A stretch of DNA of 64,000 nt from Limosilactobacillus mucosae DSM 13345 (lineage in GTDB: Bacteria; Bacillota; Bacilli; Lactobacillales; Lactobacillaceae). Shown here one piece after another: positions 18,262 to 27,593 of the stretch. Position numbers and translations under genes: made by a program. Where the stretch lies: positions 18,549 to 82,548 of the forward strand of contig NZ_AZEQ01000013.1 of NCBI RefSeq assembly GCF_001436025.1. Direction: 5' to 3'. The notes under the pieces were generated by a model. It did not search any database, had not been told where the DNA came from, and saw nothing but the letters and a program-made list of their open reading frames with translations. Numbering within the stretch: the stretch's first letter is position 1; each line of letters begins with the position of its first letter.

Positions 18262-18699
18262 ATGGCTAATGAAATTCAACGTCATAACAACATGTTTGAC
18301 GACGTAATGAGCGCGGGCATGCGCAACTTGCTGAACGACAATTTCTTCTCTGGCTTCAACGCTAAGGCAGATCACATGAAGACCGACATTGCAGAAACCG
18401 ATAAGAACTATGTCGTTAAAGTCGACATGCCTGGCTTTGACAAGAAGGACATCCACATCAACTATGAGAACAACATCCTGACGATCACGGGTCGCCGTGA
18501 CACGTTTGACGACCTTTCTGACAAGGATGGCAACATTTTGCACAGTGAACGCAACTATGGTCAAATGAGCCGTTCATTCCGTCTGCCAGAAGTTGACCTG
18601 AAGAAGGCCGTTGCTCACTACAGCGATGGGGTTCTGGTTCTGACGCTGCCTAAGCTGGCACCAGAAGCCGGCACTGGTACTCACATCGAAATCGAATAA
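18262..18699 (+). CDS. hsp20: Small heat-shock protein, Hsp20/alpha-crystallin family
   Basis: This is an ATP-independent chaperone that holds unfolded proteins in the cytoplasm. The alpha-crystallin domain spans about residues 38-135, with VVKVDMPGFDKKDIHINYEN at the start of the fold and HYSDGVLVLTLPK containing the conserved GVL motif. The length is 145 residues. The frame also contains a TTG two codons earlier, but ATG 18262 has GAAAGGAAG at better spacing. CtsR control is supported by the upstream box. Confidence 0.94.
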   Translation: MANEIQRHNNMFDDVMSAGMRNLLNDNFFSGFNAKADHMKTDIAETDKNYVVKVDMPGFDKKDIHINYENNILTITGRRDTFDDLSDKDGNILHSERNYGQMSRSFRLPEVDLKKAVAHYSDGVLVLTLPKLAPEAGTGTHIEIE

Positions 18700-18722
18700 T
18701 TTAATTGACAAATAGTTTTTAA

Positions 18723-18757
18723 ATGAGTAGCAGTTTTAAATTGCTACTCATTTTTTA
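18723..18757 (+). terminator. Terminator after hsp20
   Basis: ATGAGTAGCA pairs with TGCTACTCAT, followed by TTTTTATTTT. Confidence 0.9.
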
Positions 18758-18765
18758 TTTTGTCT

Positions 18766-18780
18766 ATGTAAATGCTTTCA
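18766..18780 (+). promoter_or_regulatory. Probable cre site (CcpA) before the YfcC transporter
   Basis: ATGTAAATGCTTTCA matches the cre consensus WTGNAARCGNWWWCA at 14 of 15 positions and lies just before TATACT (18790-18795), the likely -10. Repression by CcpA in the presence of sugar is inferred. Confidence 0.5.
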
Positions 18781-18860
18781 CGAATTTGATATACTTAATT
18801 TGTGCAATCTAACAACTTTGCAATTATTTTATTGTCTTAATAGCTAAAGGAGGGAACGTT

Positions 18861-20378
18861 TTGGAAAACGCAAAGCCAACCAAAAAGCACCGTTTTAAGA
18901 TGCCATCCGCGTTTACGATTTTATTCTTCATTATCGTCGTCTTGGCAGTCTTAACTTGGTTTATTCCAGCCGGTAAGTACGCTACTGATTCAGCCGGCAA
19001 CATTATTGCTCATACTTACCATACCGTTTCGCCGCATCCACAAGGTATTTGGGATGTCTTCATGGCAATGGTTATTGGGATGATCGGTGACAGCAAGACT
19101 GAAGGGGCAATTCAGATCGCGCTGTTTATCCTGGTAATCGGTGGGTTTTTAGGCGTCGTTAACAAAACCGGGGCTTTAAACAATGGGATTTCCGCCGTTG
19201 TTCGTCGTTATGAGGGACGCGAACGGACTTTGATTCCAATTTTGATGATTCTGTTTGCTCTGGGTGGTACGACCTATGGCATGGGTGAAGAAACGCTGGC
19301 CTTTTACCCATTGCTGATTCCAGTCATGATCGGCTGCGGCTTTGACTCAATCGTCGCGGTTGCCGTGGCTTTGGTCGGTACGCAGCTGGGGTGTCTGGCA
19401 TCAACGGTCAACCCATTTGCCACTGGGGTTGCCTCAGCTACATTGAAGATCTCGCCAGGTGAAGGCTTGATTCCACGGCTGATCCTGTTGGTGATCGTCA
19501 CGGCGCTTGGTATCTGGTACACGATGCACTATGCCGACCAGGTCAAAAAAGATCCAACCAAGTCATTAGTCTACGCTCAGCGGGCTGAAGACGAAAAACG
19601 GTTTGATATTTCTGAAAAGACGCAGGACACGCAGCCATTAACCAAGGTACAAAAACGCGTACTGTGGCTGTTTGGGATCACGTTTATCATTATGATCATG
19701 GGGCTGGTGCCATGGACTGATCTGAACAAGCACTGGACGGCCTTTGACACGTTTACCAACTGGCTGCATGGCATTCCGTTCCTGGGCGTTTTGATCGGTA
19801 AAGACATTCCAGCCTTGGGGACTTGGTACTTTAACGAAATTACGCTGCTGTTCATCTTTATGTCGGTAGTAATTATGTTTGTCGCTCATATGAAGGAAAG
19901 CGAATTTATCGATGCCTTCTTAAAGGGAATGGGCGATCTGCTCAGCGTTGCGATTATCGTGGCCGTTGCGCGTGGGATTCAGGTTATCATGAACAATGGT
20001 ATGATTACGGCGACCGTTTTGCATTGGGGTGAAGTCGGACTGGGCGGCCTGTCGCGCAGTGCCTTCATCATTTTGACCTACATCTTCTACATTCCAATGT
20101 CATTCCTGATTCCATCAACTTCCGGCTTGGCTGCCGCTACGATGGGAATCATGGGACCACTGGGACACTTCTGTCATGTTTCCGGCAGTCTAGTTATTAC
20201 GGCTTACCAAGCAGCTTCTGGCTGGATCAACCTGATTACGCCAACTTCCGGAATCGTAATGGGGGCCTTGGCAATTGCGCACGTCAACATCAGTATCTGG
20301 TGGAAGTGGATGGCCAAGTTCATGGTAATCCTGTTCCTGGTTACCTGCGTCTTCTTGGGCATTGCCGCGGTACTTTAG
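18861..20378 (+). CDS. YfcC-family membrane transporter
   Basis: This 505-residue integral membrane protein belongs to the YfcC/DcuC-like group, whose members move dicarboxylates or amino acids. The N-terminal MPSAFTILFFIIVVLAVLTW begins the first of about 12 hydrophobic segments. The glycine-rich GGTTYGMGEET and PSTSGLAAATM loops are typical of the family. A TTG start at 18861 is well placed after AAAGGAGGG. The gene for an M20 dipeptidase follows 29 nt downstream and is probably co-transcribed, so import or exchange of amino acids or peptides is likely. The exact substrate is unknown. Confidence 0.85.
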   Translation: MENAKPTKKHRFKMPSAFTILFFIIVVLAVLTWFIPAGKYATDSAGNIIAHTYHTVSPHPQGIWDVFMAMVIGMIGDSKTEGAIQIALFILVIGGFLGVVNKTGALNNGISAVVRRYEGRERTLIPILMILFALGGTTYGMGEETLAFYPLLIPVMIGCGFDSIVAVAVALVGTQLGCLASTVNPFATGVASATLKISPGEGLIPRLILLVIVTALGIWYTMHYADQVKKDPTKSLVYAQRAEDEKRFDISEKTQDTQPLTKVQKRVLWLFGITFIIMIMGLVPWTDLNKHWTAFDTFTNWLHGIPFLGVLIGKDIPALGTWYFNEITLLFIFMSVVIMFVAHMKESEFIDAFLKGMGDLLSVAIIVAVARGIQVIMNNGMITATVLHWGEVGLGGLSRSAFIILTYIFYIPMSFLIPSTSGLAAATMGIMGPLGHFCHVSGSLVITAYQAASGWINLITPTSGIVMGALAIAHVNISIWWKWMAKFMVILFLVTCVFLGIAAVL

Positions 20379-20407
20379 CTTTTTCAATCATATCAGGGGG
20401 AATTAAT

Positions 20408-21751
20408 ATGGCAGCAGAATTGGTTCAAGAAAATGAGCGTCAACAAGCATTGGCAGCTTTAAAGCGTTTGGTTGCCAAGCCATCGTATAATGAGGCTCCA
20501 GCACCAGGCGCGCCGTTTGGACCCAAGATTCGTCAGGCCCTAGATGAGCTGATGCGGATCTGTGATGAGCTGGGCTATCAAACCTATGAGGATCCAGATG
20601 GCTACTATGGCTATGCTGAAACTGGAACCGGCAGCGAGACGTTTGGCATTATTGGCCATGTTGATACGGTGCCGGCTGGCGATTTGAGTACTTGGGAACA
20701 TGATCCATATTGTGGCGAGACTTTTGGCGATGTGGTCTATGGGCGCGGCGTACAAGACGACAAAGGTCCCGTGATTGCGGCTCTGTTCGCGGTCAAGGCG
20801 TTGGAGAATCGCGGCTATCATTTCAACAAAAAGATCCGCTTTATCTTCGGTACTGATGAAGAAACGCTGTGGCGCGGGATTGCCAAGTACAATCAAAAAG
20901 AAGCGCCGATTGATTTGGGATTTTCGCCAGACGCTGAATTCCCGGTTACCTATGCTGAAAAAGGGCTGCAGCAGTCATACCTGGTTGGGCCGGGAACCGA
21001 GCTGCTGAACGTTGAAACTGGCGGTGCATTCAACGCGGTCCCAGATCGGGCAGAATATGCTGGTCCAAAGCAAGATGAGGTCAAGGCTGCTCTTGAAAAG
21101 CACGGCTTCAAGTATCATGAAGAAGCCGGCAAGCTGGTCGTGGAAGGCAAGGCGATTCATGCCATGCTGGCTCCTCAAGGCGTCAACGCGGTCTTAAGAC
21201 TGGCAATTGCTTTGGATGACGTCTTTAAAGGCTTTGGGCCGCTGGACTTTATCGGTCAGTGCTTTAAAGAGGATGCGACGGGAACCAATCTGCTGGGTGA
21301 CGTTAAGGACGAAGCATCCGGCCACTTAACGTTTAACATTTCCAGCCTCAAGATCACGCCGAAAGAAACGCGGATGCAGATTGATCTGCGAATCCCGGTT
21401 ACCATTGATCGTGATGCGCTGCTTGAAAAACTGAGCCAAAACGTCGCCAAATACGATCTGCAATATAAGCATTTTGACTACGTAGCGCCATTGTACGTTC
21501 CTAAAGATACTGAATTGGTTAAGACCTTGATGACAGTCTATCAGGATCAAACCGGTGACGTTGCTTCTCAGCCACAGGTCAGCGGCGGAGCAACTTTTGC
21601 GCGGACGATGCATAACTGCGTGGCCTTTGGGGCGATGCTGCCAACTACGCCTGACTTTATGCACCAGGCTAATGAACAATGGCCGCTTCAAGACATGTTT
21701 AAGGCAATGGATATCTTTGCCGAGGCAGTCAAGCGGTTATGTGTGGACTGA
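20408..21751 (+). CDS. M20-family dipeptidase (PepV-like)
   Basis: This is a predicted cytoplasmic di-zinc dipeptidase. The metal ligands are visible in order: GHVDTVPAG, GRGVQDDKGP, the catalytic GTDEET, SPDAEFP and the last His in FMHQANEQ. The length of 447 residues fits the Sapep/PepV group. The frame extends upstream, but ATG 20408 follows CAGGGGGAA. It is co-directional with the YfcC transporter, so transport and cleavage may be linked. A second member is at 44651-46051. Confidence 0.9.
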   Translation: MAAELVQENERQQALAALKRLVAKPSYNEAPAPGAPFGPKIRQALDELMRICDELGYQTYEDPDGYYGYAETGTGSETFGIIGHVDTVPAGDLSTWEHDPYCGETFGDVVYGRGVQDDKGPVIAALFAVKALENRGYHFNKKIRFIFGTDEETLWRGIAKYNQKEAPIDLGFSPDAEFPVTYAEKGLQQSYLVGPGTELLNVETGGAFNAVPDRAEYAGPKQDEVKAALEKHGFKYHEEAGKLVVEGKAIHAMLAPQGVNAVLRLAIALDDVFKGFGPLDFIGQCFKEDATGTNLLGDVKDEASGHLTFNISSLKITPKETRMQIDLRIPVTIDRDALLEKLSQNVAKYDLQYKHFDYVAPLYVPKDTELVKTLMTVYQDQTGDVASQPQVSGGATFARTMHNCVAFGAMLPTTPDFMHQANEQWPLQDMFKAMDIFAEAVKRLCVD

Positions 21752-21763
21752 TGATTGAATAAA

Positions 21764-21797
21764 AAGAGCAGCTGCGAGAACTCGCGGCTGCTTTTTT
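21764..21797 (+). terminator. Terminator after the M20 dipeptidase
   Basis: AGCAGCTGCGAG pairs with CTCGCGGCTGCT and is followed by a T7 run. It may also serve the converging minus-strand gene. Confidence 0.88.
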
Positions 21798-21814
21798 TAC
21801 GGTTTCAAACCGGT

Positions 21815-21982
21815 TTAGATGTGTTCCTTGATGCCGTTAGGGAAGTCTTTATCGATTTCCTTTAAGATGGGCAGCAAGGTGTTGATGTATTCATGATATG
21901 CTTCGATTGGCTTGCGATCCTTGCCATTTGCCTGAAGCAGCGCGATGGCAATGTCATGCGCGCGTTGTTCATTACTGATCAT
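21815..21982 (-). CDS. Conserved small protein of unknown function (55 residues)
   Basis: ATG 21982 has GAGGTG at 6-nt spacing; a longer frame from 22012 would overlap the previous gene and lacks a ribosome site. The product (MISNEQRAHDIAIALL...) is soluble, acidic-to-neutral and helical by composition, with no motif I recognise. It lies 16 nt after the VanZ-like gene and is likely its operon partner. Confidence 0.6.
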   Translation of the reverse strand: MISNEQRAHDIAIALLQANGKDRKPIEAYHEYINTLLPILKEIDKDFPNGIKEHI

Positions 21983-21998
21983 ATTATTCACCTCATTA

Positions 21999-22535
21999 CT
22001 ACAGTTTAACAAATTTTATCGATAGTTGCGCGATCCAATCAGCCAAGGCAGTCGCTTTTAAAAGCACCATGACATAAAAACCGGCTAAGACGCCAGCTGC
22101 ATTCGTGATGACGTCATCAATATCGACGAAGCGTTCAACATGGAAAAACAGATCGCATAAAAATTGCGTGGTTTCGATTGAGATTCCCAGTAAGATGCCA
22201 AACAGCAATACCGACTTGAGATCATGCCGCGCACTCAGCAGATACCAGTAGATGCCAGCCGGAACCGTCATAACGATATTTAAGAAAAAATCAGGCGACA
22301 AGGCTTGAAATGGAATGGCGTTGCAGGGAACACCTAAGACGTGATAAAAAATCTTGTGCGGGCCGCCCCAATTATACTGGGTTGGCGTAAAGCAGAGATA
22401 GGCAATGGCCAAAGTATAGATCAAGGCGCTCAGCATCGTAAACCATTGCCAGCCATGAAGCGGAAGACGCAAAGCTCGGTTAAACATGGTGCTCCAGATG
22501 ATTAATAGTATTATAAATGGAATCCAAGAACGCAA
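21999..22535 (-). CDS. VanZ-like membrane protein
   Basis: Hydrophobic segments surround the VanZ signatures: CFTPTQ, NIVMTVPAGIYWY and ETTQFLCD followed by RFVDIDDVITNAAGVLAG. Members have a mostly unknown role; some affect teicoplanin resistance or the envelope. The start is uncertain. A TTG at 22586 opens the frame but has no ribosome site. The TTG at 22535 is 9 nt after GGGGAGA and gives 178 residues, so it is chosen here. Confidence 0.75.
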   Translation of the reverse strand: MRSWIPFIILLIIWSTMFNRALRLPLHGWQWFTMLSALIYTLAIAYLCFTPTQYNWGGPHKIFYHVLGVPCNAIPFQALSPDFFLNIVMTVPAGIYWYLLSARHDLKSVLLFGILLGISIETTQFLCDLFFHVERFVDIDDVITNAAGVLAGFYVMVLLKATALADWIAQLSIKFVKL

Positions 22536-22658
22536 AATTAAAAATCTCCCCAATAACTCTAACGAAAATTTAAAAACGTGGTACAATAAAGATTCTAGGT
22601 TTTACCCTCCAGTCTAGCAAAAAATGTTGGGCAGGTTAAGAGAAGGAGGAAATTAAAT

Positions 22659-24026
22659 ATGGCGGAAAAGCAACCGGATCAGCAAACACTGTCGCGGGGC
22701 TTAAAGGATCGCCACGTACAGCTGATTGCCCTTGGTGGTGCGATCGGTACGGGGCTGTTCTTGGGTTCCGGGAAATCCATTCACGTTGCTGGTCCTTCCA
22801 TTCTGCTGGCATATCTGATTACGGGGATCATGTGCTTCTTGTTGATGCGGGCGCTGGGCGAACTCTTGCTGGCTGACTTGCATTACAATTCATTTGTGGA
22901 TGCGATTCGTGACTACTTAGGCTCACGGGCTGCATTTATCACTGGTTGGACGTACTGGCTCTGCTGGGTCGCAATCGCAATGGCTGAGATTACTGCGATC
23001 GGCATGTACGTTCAATTATGGCTGCCGAATTGTCCACAATGGGTACCCGGTTTGATTACGCTGGCGGTGCTCTTATGTGTCAACTTGATTACGGTTGGTG
23101 CATTTGGCGAGGTCGAATCTTGGTTTGCACTGATCAAGATTTTTGCGATCCTGCTGCTGATTGCAATCGGGATCGGGATGATGCTGGTGCGCTTCAAGAG
23201 TCCCAACGGCATCGTTACCTCACCAAGCAACCTGATATCATATGGCGGATTTTTCGCAACCGGCCTGGATGGCTTTTTGAAGTCTTTCCAAATGGTCATC
23301 TTCTCATTTGCCGGAATTGAAATGGTTGGGATGACGGCGGCCGAAACGGCTAACCCCCGCAAGGTCATTCCCAAGGCCATCAATGACATTCCAGTCCGGA
23401 TTTTGTTGTTCTACATTGGCGCACTGTTTGTGATTATGAGCATCTATCCATGGAATCGGCTTGATCCAAATTCGAGTCCGTTTGTCATGGTCTTTAAGGA
23501 TATTGGCATTTCTTCAGCAGCCTCAATCATCAATTTTGTAGTGTTAACGGCGGCCGCTTCATCTTGCAACAGCGCCCTGTACACGACTGGACGCATGTTG
23601 GCCGAATTGACCTCAACTTCACGACGGCCTTCAATTCGCAAGATCAGCCGCATTTCTAAGAATTCGGTTCCAGCTACGGCGATCGTCATCTCAGCTCTCT
23701 TGATGGGGATGTCGTCACTGCTGAACTACTTGATTCCTTCCGAAGTCTTTACTCTGGTTTCAAGTGTCGCCACGACCAGTTTCCTGTTTATCTGGGGAAC
23801 GATTGTGTTGGCTCACCTGCGCTACCGTAAGCTGCATCCGGAAGGCAGTGGCTTTAAGATGCCGGGAACGCCGGTTACTGATTGGATGGTCTTGATTTTC
23901 CTGTTTGCCGTGGGCGTGATCTTGATGTTCAGCCCTGACACCAGAATTGCCTTGATTATCGCGTTAGTCTGGCTGATATTTATGACGATTCTTTCATTGA
24001 CTTTCAAACAATATCGATACAACTAA
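22659..24026 (+). CDS. APC-superfamily amino-acid permease
   Basis: This 455-residue inner-membrane proton-coupled importer belongs to the AAT group. The signature LIALGGAIGTGLFLGSG in the first membrane helix marks the substrate site, and FAGIEMVGMTAAE is the conserved helix-6 region. Twelve hydrophobic segments fit the family. The ribosome site is a strong AGGAGG. The likely promoter -10 is TACAAT at 22582, shared in a divergent region with the VanZ-like gene. Substrate is not assignable; relatives take D-Ala/Gly/D-Ser, aromatic amino acids or threonine. Confidence 0.88.
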   Translation: MAEKQPDQQTLSRGLKDRHVQLIALGGAIGTGLFLGSGKSIHVAGPSILLAYLITGIMCFLLMRALGELLLADLHYNSFVDAIRDYLGSRAAFITGWTYWLCWVAIAMAEITAIGMYVQLWLPNCPQWVPGLITLAVLLCVNLITVGAFGEVESWFALIKIFAILLLIAIGIGMMLVRFKSPNGIVTSPSNLISYGGFFATGLDGFLKSFQMVIFSFAGIEMVGMTAAETANPRKVIPKAINDIPVRILLFYIGALFVIMSIYPWNRLDPNSSPFVMVFKDIGISSAASIINFVVLTAAASSCNSALYTTGRMLAELTSTSRRPSIRKISRISKNSVPATAIVISALLMGMSSLLNYLIPSEVFTLVSSVATTSFLFIWGTIVLAHLRYRKLHPEGSGFKMPGTPVTDWMVLIFLFAVGVILMFSPDTRIALIIALVWLIFMTILSLTFKQYRYN

Positions 24027-24028
24027 AA

Positions 24029-24064
24029 AAAACTTCTCGGTGTTCAATCATCGAGAAGTTTTTT
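24029..24064 (+). terminator. Terminator after the amino-acid permease
   Basis: AAACTTCTCG pairs with CGAGAAGTTT, then T residues. The following 110 nt to the converging dps gene hold nothing. Confidence 0.88.
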
Positions 24065-24178
24065 AATGCGCTGATTGGTTTTGATGGTTTTGGAAAGCAG
24101 GAACGTTTGGCAGCAATCTTGACGAGAATCTGCTGGTCAGCTTTGTGAAGAAAATCGGGATTTAACTAGCTGCAAGGC

Positions 24179-24742
24179 TTAGTCATCGTCTTCGTCATCA
24201 TCAGCAATCGACAGTCCCTTAGTTGGCTCGTTGCCTAAAAAGCTTTGTGCCAATGCGATCTGTTCTTTGATCCAGCGATACAGTTCTTTCATCAACTGAT
24301 TTTGTCCTTCATGGGCTTCTTTTTCAGTCAGCTTGATAGCGCGGTCAATAAACAAGAGCTGGGTGTCAAAATCCTTGATCAGATCAAAAAGCTGCTGCTC
24401 ACCGCTGTCGTATTTGGCAGCACCGTTTTCTTCAAGCATGCTGTATTCTAACAGTTCACGACTGGTAGTTGGTACCAAATCAGCTTCGGCATACAGGGCA
24501 CGGTTGATCTGCTCCCAAAATGTCAGTTCTTTTTGAAGCCAGCTTCGGCCATGCTGATTTAAAAACAGTGCACTGGGACCCTTGGCAAATAAAATGGCTT
24601 GTTCGATCTTGAGGGCATGCACAGCCAGATTAGCGGTAATATGACCAATCATGGCACCAGCAGTTGGGACGTGATGCTCATGCTGGCTGCGTTCTTGTTC
24701 GTTGGCAAATGCTTGGGCAGAGTTGGTTTTGAGTGAATTCAT
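24179..24742 (-). CDS. dps: Dps/ferritin-family protein
   Basis: This is a four-helix ferritin-like protein that probably stores iron and protects against peroxide. A 187-residue length and the patterns ILFAKGPSALFLNQHGRSWLQ and WEQINRALYAEADLVPTT place it in the Dps family. The usual ferroxidase residues are only partly recognisable, and an acidic tail (DDDEDDD) is present. It is the last gene of a minus-strand unit: P-type ATPase, HMA protein, Dps. The start is 2 nt after the HMA gene's stop, with AGGAGG inside that gene's end. Confidence 0.85.
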   Translation of the reverse strand: MNSLKTNSAQAFANEQERSQHEHHVPTAGAMIGHITANLAVHALKIEQAILFAKGPSALFLNQHGRSWLQKELTFWEQINRALYAEADLVPTTSRELLEYSMLEENGAAKYDSGEQQLFDLIKDFDTQLLFIDRAIKLTEKEAHEGQNQLMKELYRWIKEQIALAQSFLGNEPTKGLSIADDDEDDD

Positions 24743-24744
24743 AT

Positions 24745-24972
24745 CTAGGCCTCCTTAACGATGATTTTCTCGACTTGATAGCCAAGCTGATTGACGATGC
24801 TGCTCAGTTTTTCAGGCGCGATCAGCTTTTCGTCAACTTCAGCCTTGACCTTGCCAGCGTTAAACATTACTACGGCATCTTTTACGCCGGGCTGCTGGCT
24901 GACGGCTTTTTGAATCTTACTCATGCAGGATGGACATGACAGATCGTTTAGTTTTAAGACTACTTTTTTCAT
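24745..24972 (-). CDS. HMA-domain metallochaperone (CopZ-like)
   Basis: A single heavy-metal-associated domain of 75 residues with the metal-binding CPSC in LNDLSCPSCMSKIQK. It probably hands a soft metal ion to the adjacent P-type ATPase, which lacks its own N-terminal HMA domain. ATG 24972 follows AAAGGAGC; the longer frame to 25047 would run into the ATPase gene. The domain is the usual CxxC variant, but the metal cannot be read from it. Confidence 0.88.
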   Translation of the reverse strand: MKKVVLKLNDLSCPSCMSKIQKAVSQQPGVKDAVVMFNAGKVKAEVDEKLIAPEKLSSIVNQLGYQVEKIIVKEA

Positions 24973-25043
24973 GATATTCAGCTCCTTTAATAATTGATTA
25001 ATGACATCATATTTTAGATTTACGCTAAAGTAATTGACGCTGA

Positions 25044-26873
25044 TCAATTATGACGAATTAAACGCATTCCATTTAAAATTACGATTAAAATACTCAACTC
25101 GTGGACCAGCATTCCTGATGCCATGTAGACATAACCCGTAAAGAGACCAATAAAAAGCAATAAAACGGTCAGCAAGGCAATCGTGATGTTTTCATACATG
25201 TTGTGCATCATTTTTTTGGCGTACTTAACGGCAATTGGCAGCTGGGTTGGGCTGGAATCGACCAGAATAATATCGGCAACTTCAATCGCGGCTTCGGTTC
25301 CGCTGCCCATTGCAATTCCTAGATCGGCAATGCTTAGCGCCGGGCTGTCATTGATGCCATCACCGATAAAGGCAGTTTGATGTCCAGCTGCCTGCAATTT
25401 TTTGATGAATTCAGCCTTATCCACGGGTAAAAGATCGCCGACGACCAGGTCAAAATCCAAACCGGCTACTGTTTTTTCGGCAACGGCTTGATTGTCTCCT
25501 GAAAGCAGCACAAGTTGATAATCCTTGAGCTTTCTTAAGTCGTGCAGGGCATCTTTTACACCGTCCCTCAGCTGATCACTGACTTCCAAGGCCAACCGCA
25601 GTTCTTCATTAACGGCCAGCAAGACATGCGAGCTGGTTGCCGATAGTTGTGAGGTATTGGCAGCAATGCCGGCTTCCTTTAGCAGACGCTCATTGCCGAC
25701 CAGCACCGACTGTCCGTTAACGGTGGCTTTGATGCCGCGTCCATCCACAATCTGACTGTTGCTGATCGGATAGACGGCATCTTTTTGGCCGGATTTTTGA
25801 TAGTACTCAAGAATGGCCCTAGCCAATGGGTGATCGGATTCATGCTCGATGCTGGCCAGAATTTTAAGATTTTCGGCTAAAGAGCCATTAAAGTTGATAA
25901 CTTTACCGACGCTGGGCTGTCCCGTCGTTAACGTACCGGTTTTATCAAAAACCAGAGTATCGATCTTGGTCAGCTGGTCTAATGCGGCACTGCCCTTGGC
26001 AATCATGCCCTGCTTGGCCGCGCTGCCGATGCCGGCGACCGTTGAGATTGGGACACCGATTACCAAAGCACCAGGACAGCCCAAGACCAGAATCGTGATG
26101 GCCAGCCTAAGGTCTTTGGTAATCAGACCAACTGCAGCAGCGATTGCCAAGACTAGAGGCGTGTAGAACTTCGAAAAACGATCGATCAAGCGCTGCGTTT
26201 TCGTCTGACTGTCCTGGGCCTCCTCAACCAGTTCGATCAGCTTGCCAAAAGTAGTATCTTCGCCGACTTTTTCTGCTTGCACGGCCAAGGTTCCGCTGGT
26301 CAGAATCGTGCCGGCAAAAACGCTGCTGTCGATAGTTTTGCGACTAGGCTTTGATTCACCGGTAATGCTTGCCTGATCAGCATAGCCGCTGCCATCCACG
26401 ACGCGTCCATCGACTGGAATCTGGGAACCGGTTTTTACCAGCAGATAGTCGCCTTTTTCAATCTCGTCAATATCTACCTCGGAAAACACGCGCTCATGAG
26501 GCTGATTGATTTTCAGTGCAGTTTTGGGTGCCAGATCGACCAGTTCTTGAATCGACTTGCGCGTTTTTTTGAGCGTGACGGCTTCCAAAAAATCACCGAT
26601 TGAAAACAGCCAGACGACGATGCCCGCCTCACTGTACTCGCCAATTGCAATCGCACTGACAACGGCAATTGAAACCAAAAGCTCAATTGAAATAATTTTG
26701 AATCGCAGTGCGCCAGCTGCTCTGACTATCAGCGGCAGACCACCGATAACCGCGATTGCAACCATACTTAGATCATCCAGCCAGTCAAGACCGCTGAATC
26801 GGCCAAGATAAGCGGCAATCAGTAGCATCGTCATTAATACGACGCTGCCTTTTTTATGCTGCGAAAAAAACAT
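25044..26873 (-). CDS. P1B-type metal-transporting ATPase with a CPG motif
   Basis: This 609-residue membrane pump has TGES (171-174), the phosphorylation site DKTGT (310-314), the HP motif in HESDHPLARA and GDGIND. The membrane metal-site motif is CPG (266-268, in LGCPGAL) rather than the common CPC, CPH or SPC, so the metal is not assigned. No N-terminal HMA domain is present; a separate HMA protein follows. The ribosome site is GAGGAGC. The gene precedes dps and follows a Fur-type regulator, which resembles PerR regulons where a P-type ATPase and Dps are co-controlled. Confidence 0.9.
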   Translation of the reverse strand: MFFSQHKKGSVVLMTMLLIAAYLGRFSGLDWLDDLSMVAIAVIGGLPLIVRAAGALRFKIISIELLVSIAVVSAIAIGEYSEAGIVVWLFSIGDFLEAVTLKKTRKSIQELVDLAPKTALKINQPHERVFSEVDIDEIEKGDYLLVKTGSQIPVDGRVVDGSGYADQASITGESKPSRKTIDSSVFAGTILTSGTLAVQAEKVGEDTTFGKLIELVEEAQDSQTKTQRLIDRFSKFYTPLVLAIAAAVGLITKDLRLAITILVLGCPGALVIGVPISTVAGIGSAAKQGMIAKGSAALDQLTKIDTLVFDKTGTLTTGQPSVGKVINFNGSLAENLKILASIEHESDHPLARAILEYYQKSGQKDAVYPISNSQIVDGRGIKATVNGQSVLVGNERLLKEAGIAANTSQLSATSSHVLLAVNEELRLALEVSDQLRDGVKDALHDLRKLKDYQLVLLSGDNQAVAEKTVAGLDFDLVVGDLLPVDKAEFIKKLQAAGHQTAFIGDGINDSPALSIADLGIAMGSGTEAAIEVADIILVDSSPTQLPIAVKYAKKMMHNMYENITIALLTVLLLFIGLFTGYVYMASGMLVHELSILIVILNGMRLIRHN

Positions 26874-26970
26874 AATTTCAGCTCCTCTCTGAATTGTTCG
26901 TTTCCTAGCATAAGGTGGCGGCTGAATTTATGAATTGATGCCTGTCAATTTTTAAAAAATAGCCTAAATA

Positions 26971-27006
26971 AAAATCCTCGGCCCAGTTGACTGAGACGAG
27001 GATTGA
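26971..27006 (-). terminator. Terminator of the Fur/PerR gene (minus strand)
   Basis: Read on the minus strand, AATCCTCG pairs with CGAGGATT and is followed by TTTATTT. The ATPase operon therefore probably has its own promoter within 26874-26970. TTGACA on the minus strand at about 26943 is a possible -35. Confidence 0.75.
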
Positions 27007-27086
27007 TTGATTTTTTGAGAAAGGGCAGGGAAACGCGTGCTTTTAAGGACATGATGAATTGCCCATTCTTGTTTGCTCTTTTATGA

Positions 27087-27539
27087 CTATGCGAGGCCCA
27101 GCTTTTTTTGACAGTTGGGACAGATGCCATGAACTTCAATATCGCTTTGGGTTACCATGAAATTGGTCTTTTCGCGGGTAATTTGCTGCAGATCCTTGGT
27201 CAGGGCCGCGAAATGATCATCAAAAACGTCTTGAATCAAACCGCAGTTGTCACAGACGACATGGTAGTGGGGGTGCCCAAAGTAGTCATAATGGGAGCTG
27301 CCATCACCATTTTTCAGTTCAATGACCAGCTGATCTTCAACCAAGAGATTAATGGTGTTGTAGATCGTTGCCATGCTGATGTTGTCGGCTTCTTGTTTTA
27401 AATCGGCGTAGATCATCTCAACGCTGGGGTGCGTGTGGTGATTGATCAGATAGTGCAGAATCAGTTTACGCTGCGGGGTGAGCCGGACGTGTTTTTCACG
27501 CAGATGCTGCAGTGCGTGTTCATATTCTGAATTGGCCAT
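27087..27539 (-). CDS. perR: Fur-family regulator, probably PerR
   Basis: This cytoplasmic metal-dependent repressor has a winged helix (LTPQRKLILHYLINHHTHPSVEMIYADLK) followed by a dimerisation domain. Structural-zinc cysteines occur in CDNCG and CPNCQ, and regulatory histidines in HPHYHVVC, as in PerR. The start at ATG 27539 has AAAGGAGG upstream; the earlier ATG at 27551 abuts the ribosome site. A PerR-box-like sequence overlaps its promoter, suggesting autoregulation. Discrimination between PerR, Fur and Zur rests on context (Dps, P-type ATPase) and is not certain. Confidence 0.82.
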   Translation of the reverse strand: MANSEYEHALQHLREKHVRLTPQRKLILHYLINHHTHPSVEMIYADLKQEADNISMATIYNTINLLVEDQLVIELKNGDGSSHYDYFGHPHYHVVCDNCGLIQDVFDDHFAALTKDLQQITREKTNFMVTQSDIEVHGICPNCQKKLGLA

Positions 27540-27578
27540 TGCAACGATCATCCTCCTTTCACAGACGAGTGATTAGAC

Positions 27579-27593
27579 AAGTCATTATTATAG
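27579..27593 (-). promoter_or_regulatory. Putative PerR box over the perR promoter
   Basis: On the minus strand CTATAATAATGACTT fits the PerR box TTATAATNATTATAA best in its first half and contains TATAAT as a probable -10. A second AT-rich palindromic site, TTAGATAATAATAATTCTAA (27638-27657), lies 45 nt further upstream and resembles a Fur/PerR box. Confidence 0.45.
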